Shown here: positions 62,609 through 64,000 of the stretch, piece by piece
Numbering within the stretch: position 1 is the stretch's first letter
How the letters are laid out: the number at the start of each line of letters is the position of its first letter
Origin: Onchocerca lupi
Taxonomy: Eukaryota > Nematoda > Chromadorea > Rhabditida > Onchocercidae
DNA length: 64,000 bases
Assembly: GCA_028564675.1 (NCBI GenBank)
Contig: JAOVVO010000062.1
Span: 1 to 64,000, forward strand
Reading direction: 5' to 3'
Made by a program: the position numbers and the translations under genes
The notes under the pieces: model-generated
Database searches by the model: none
Told to the model about the DNA's origin: nothing
The model's input: only the letters and a program-made list of their open reading frames with translations

Positions 62609-63848
62609 ATGCCCTCTCACGTATCAATACACAAAGGCTCGTTTTGCAAGCTTAGATCAAATTTAAAATCTAAATGAGCCCATGCTTCAGCAATGGTTGT
62701 TGTATTGGCCAGCACACAAAAGGTCACGTGGCACAGGTGCAACATCCCCATCCGGTACTACTGTCGGTGGCTGTCATTAATGCCTATTTGAAAATTTTAA
62801 TTTTAGGTTTTTCTTAAAAAAAAGATTTTTTATAGCACGTAAAAATGTTCAGTAACCAGTAATTTTGGTGATTTCTTCAATAACAGCAACAGAACTAGTA
62901 GCTTCATTGATGTTGGTCGGCGTAACATCATCATGATACAAAAGACATACTGACATTATGTATTTGCCCTTCGTTGGATTACAATTTATATTAGCAAGAT
63001 GATAAGTCAGATGAAACAAAATTTCCACTAAATCAAAGTAAGTCATAATAAACCAAATGACTGTTTAAATCAGGATGCTTGAATAATCCCGAAAAAAAAA
63101 ATGATTTGAAAAGTAAAAAGCAGTGATAGCCTAGTAAAGCAAATCTATAAAATGAAAATTTTAAGCAACTCACTTTCACCATTTGATTGGAAGTGTTAAA
63201 GCAAGCTTTGGTGATATCCATAACCGAAAGAGATTCATGATAAGCTTTCTTGACGGAAATCACTGGAGCATATGTGACAGCGGGAAATGAATATGTGGAT
63301 ATGACACTAAATTTGTTTGGAATTCCATGAGATCCACATTCAGCACACTGTCGAAGCGCAATGAAGCTGTGATCGACGAAACAATCTGAAAAAAATTAAC
63401 TGGAGTTAATCGAAAAAATTATGAGCTGATTTTAATAATCAATATTTCATTCATCGTCAATGACTAATTTTGAAATCTTGAAAATATATCAAATGATTTG
63501 TATATTATAAGATTTTTTTTTCAAACATAACTTGATATTGTAAAGCTAACTTGAGCGATGAAACGATTCAGATTGGGATAGGATGGTAGATCAACGTCCA
63601 ATTACGATGGCATATTTTATAAATAGCTTCATTGTCCATAATAAACGAACAATCGGAGTGTTCGAGAGTTGAATGGGTTGTAAGAATTGAATTATATGGT
63701 TCCACTACTGCAGCTGAGACTTGTGATCCGGACAGATCGAAAATTGCAGCTTGCTTTTTTTTTCCATATATAATTGTCAAGCATTCCATTAACAGTGATA
63801 TAAAACTTGAACTGATACCGCCATCAAATGAATGAAATAGAAGAAATC
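62609..63848 (-). pseudogene. Alpha-tubulin pseudogene, middle to late coding part
   Basis: The minus strand matches alpha-tubulin from GFLLFHSF..G (63848) through SAAVVEPYNSILTTH.TLEHSD, IVSSITASLRFD..LNVDL, AYHESLSV.DIT.ACF...NQMVK, GKYIMSVCLLYHDDV, QPPTVVP.GDVAPV and ANTTTIAEAWAHLD. Intron positions are still visible (63848, ~63552, ~63170), so it arose by DNA duplication and not retroposition. Single-base deletions after the NEAIYKICHRN block and in the HFPL block, a lost 3' splice AG near 62985, further frame changes near 62700-62770 and a Trp-to-stop change show it is dead. The GTP-binding N-terminal half is not in the window. Confidence 0.85.
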
Positions 63849-64000
63849 CTGAAAGACAAAAACGAGAATCCAATCTTTTCCTGTTATTATTTAATTTGCA
63901 TCTTGTCATCTTTCCCAAATCTTAAGCACAATTTTTCATCCATTCTGAACTGCCGCATACTAGTTTCTTTCTTTTGACTCAGCAAGTATACTGGGAAAAT
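63849..64000. other. Upstream part of the tubulin pseudogene, unclear
   Basis: A polypyrimidine-AG lies just upstream of the 63848 exon edge on the minus strand. The remaining bases to the window end show no clear tubulin similarity, so the preceding exon is either decayed or beyond the edge. Confidence 0.4.

Overview
The window is AT-rich eukaryotic nuclear DNA from a nematode, most likely a clade III (spirurid/filarial-type) species. It has small exons, AT-rich introns of roughly 100-1000 bases full of poly-A/T runs, GT-AG (occasionally GC-AG) junctions, several 3' splice sites just upstream of start codons that could be spliced-leader acceptors, and orthologues whose lengths match nematode or human relatives. 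The species is inferred from style only. All gene models below were built by eye, by joining exons at splice sites with checked phase. None has transcript support.

Layout. 2.3-4.0 kb (-): a four-exon IMPACT/RWD-domain gene. 6.5-13.1 kb (-): a twelve-exon quiescin-type sulfhydryl oxidase (QSOX). 13.1-31.4 kb: a long gene-poor stretch with minisatellites, a 28S rRNA-derived fragment and a decayed Helitron with broken coding sequence. 31.4-33.7 kb (+): a complete cyclin B3-type gene. 34.5-37.6 kb (-): an eight-exon CNTD1/COSA-1-like meiotic cyclin. 38.7-40.7 kb (+): a four-transmembrane protein with a 23-base microexon, divergent from the COSA-1-like gene. 40.7-45.9 kb: a repeat-rich spacer with Helitron pieces, a duplicated noncoding block, hairpins and a tRNA-like tandem repeat. 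45.9-48.0 kb (+): a second, intact cyclin B3-type gene. 48.0-54.3 kb: nothing recognised. 54.4-60.3 kb (+): a fourteen-exon carnitine acyltransferase-family gene whose catalytic histidine is cysteine. 61.0-63.9 kb (-): an alpha-tubulin pseudogene split by a 1.47 kb insertion.

The main biological theme is cell-cycle and meiosis. Two cyclin B3 copies in direct orientation flank a crossover-associated cyclin-like gene. The two B3 copies are diverged upstream but identical over 523 bases spanning two introns, which points to recent gene conversion. The other standout is the carnitine acyltransferase-like protein. It keeps the full fold length (630 codons) but has lost the catalytic His and the carnitine-carboxylate contacts, so it is probably a pseudoenzyme or has a new activity. 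No prokaryotic operon, CRISPR array or viral gene was seen.
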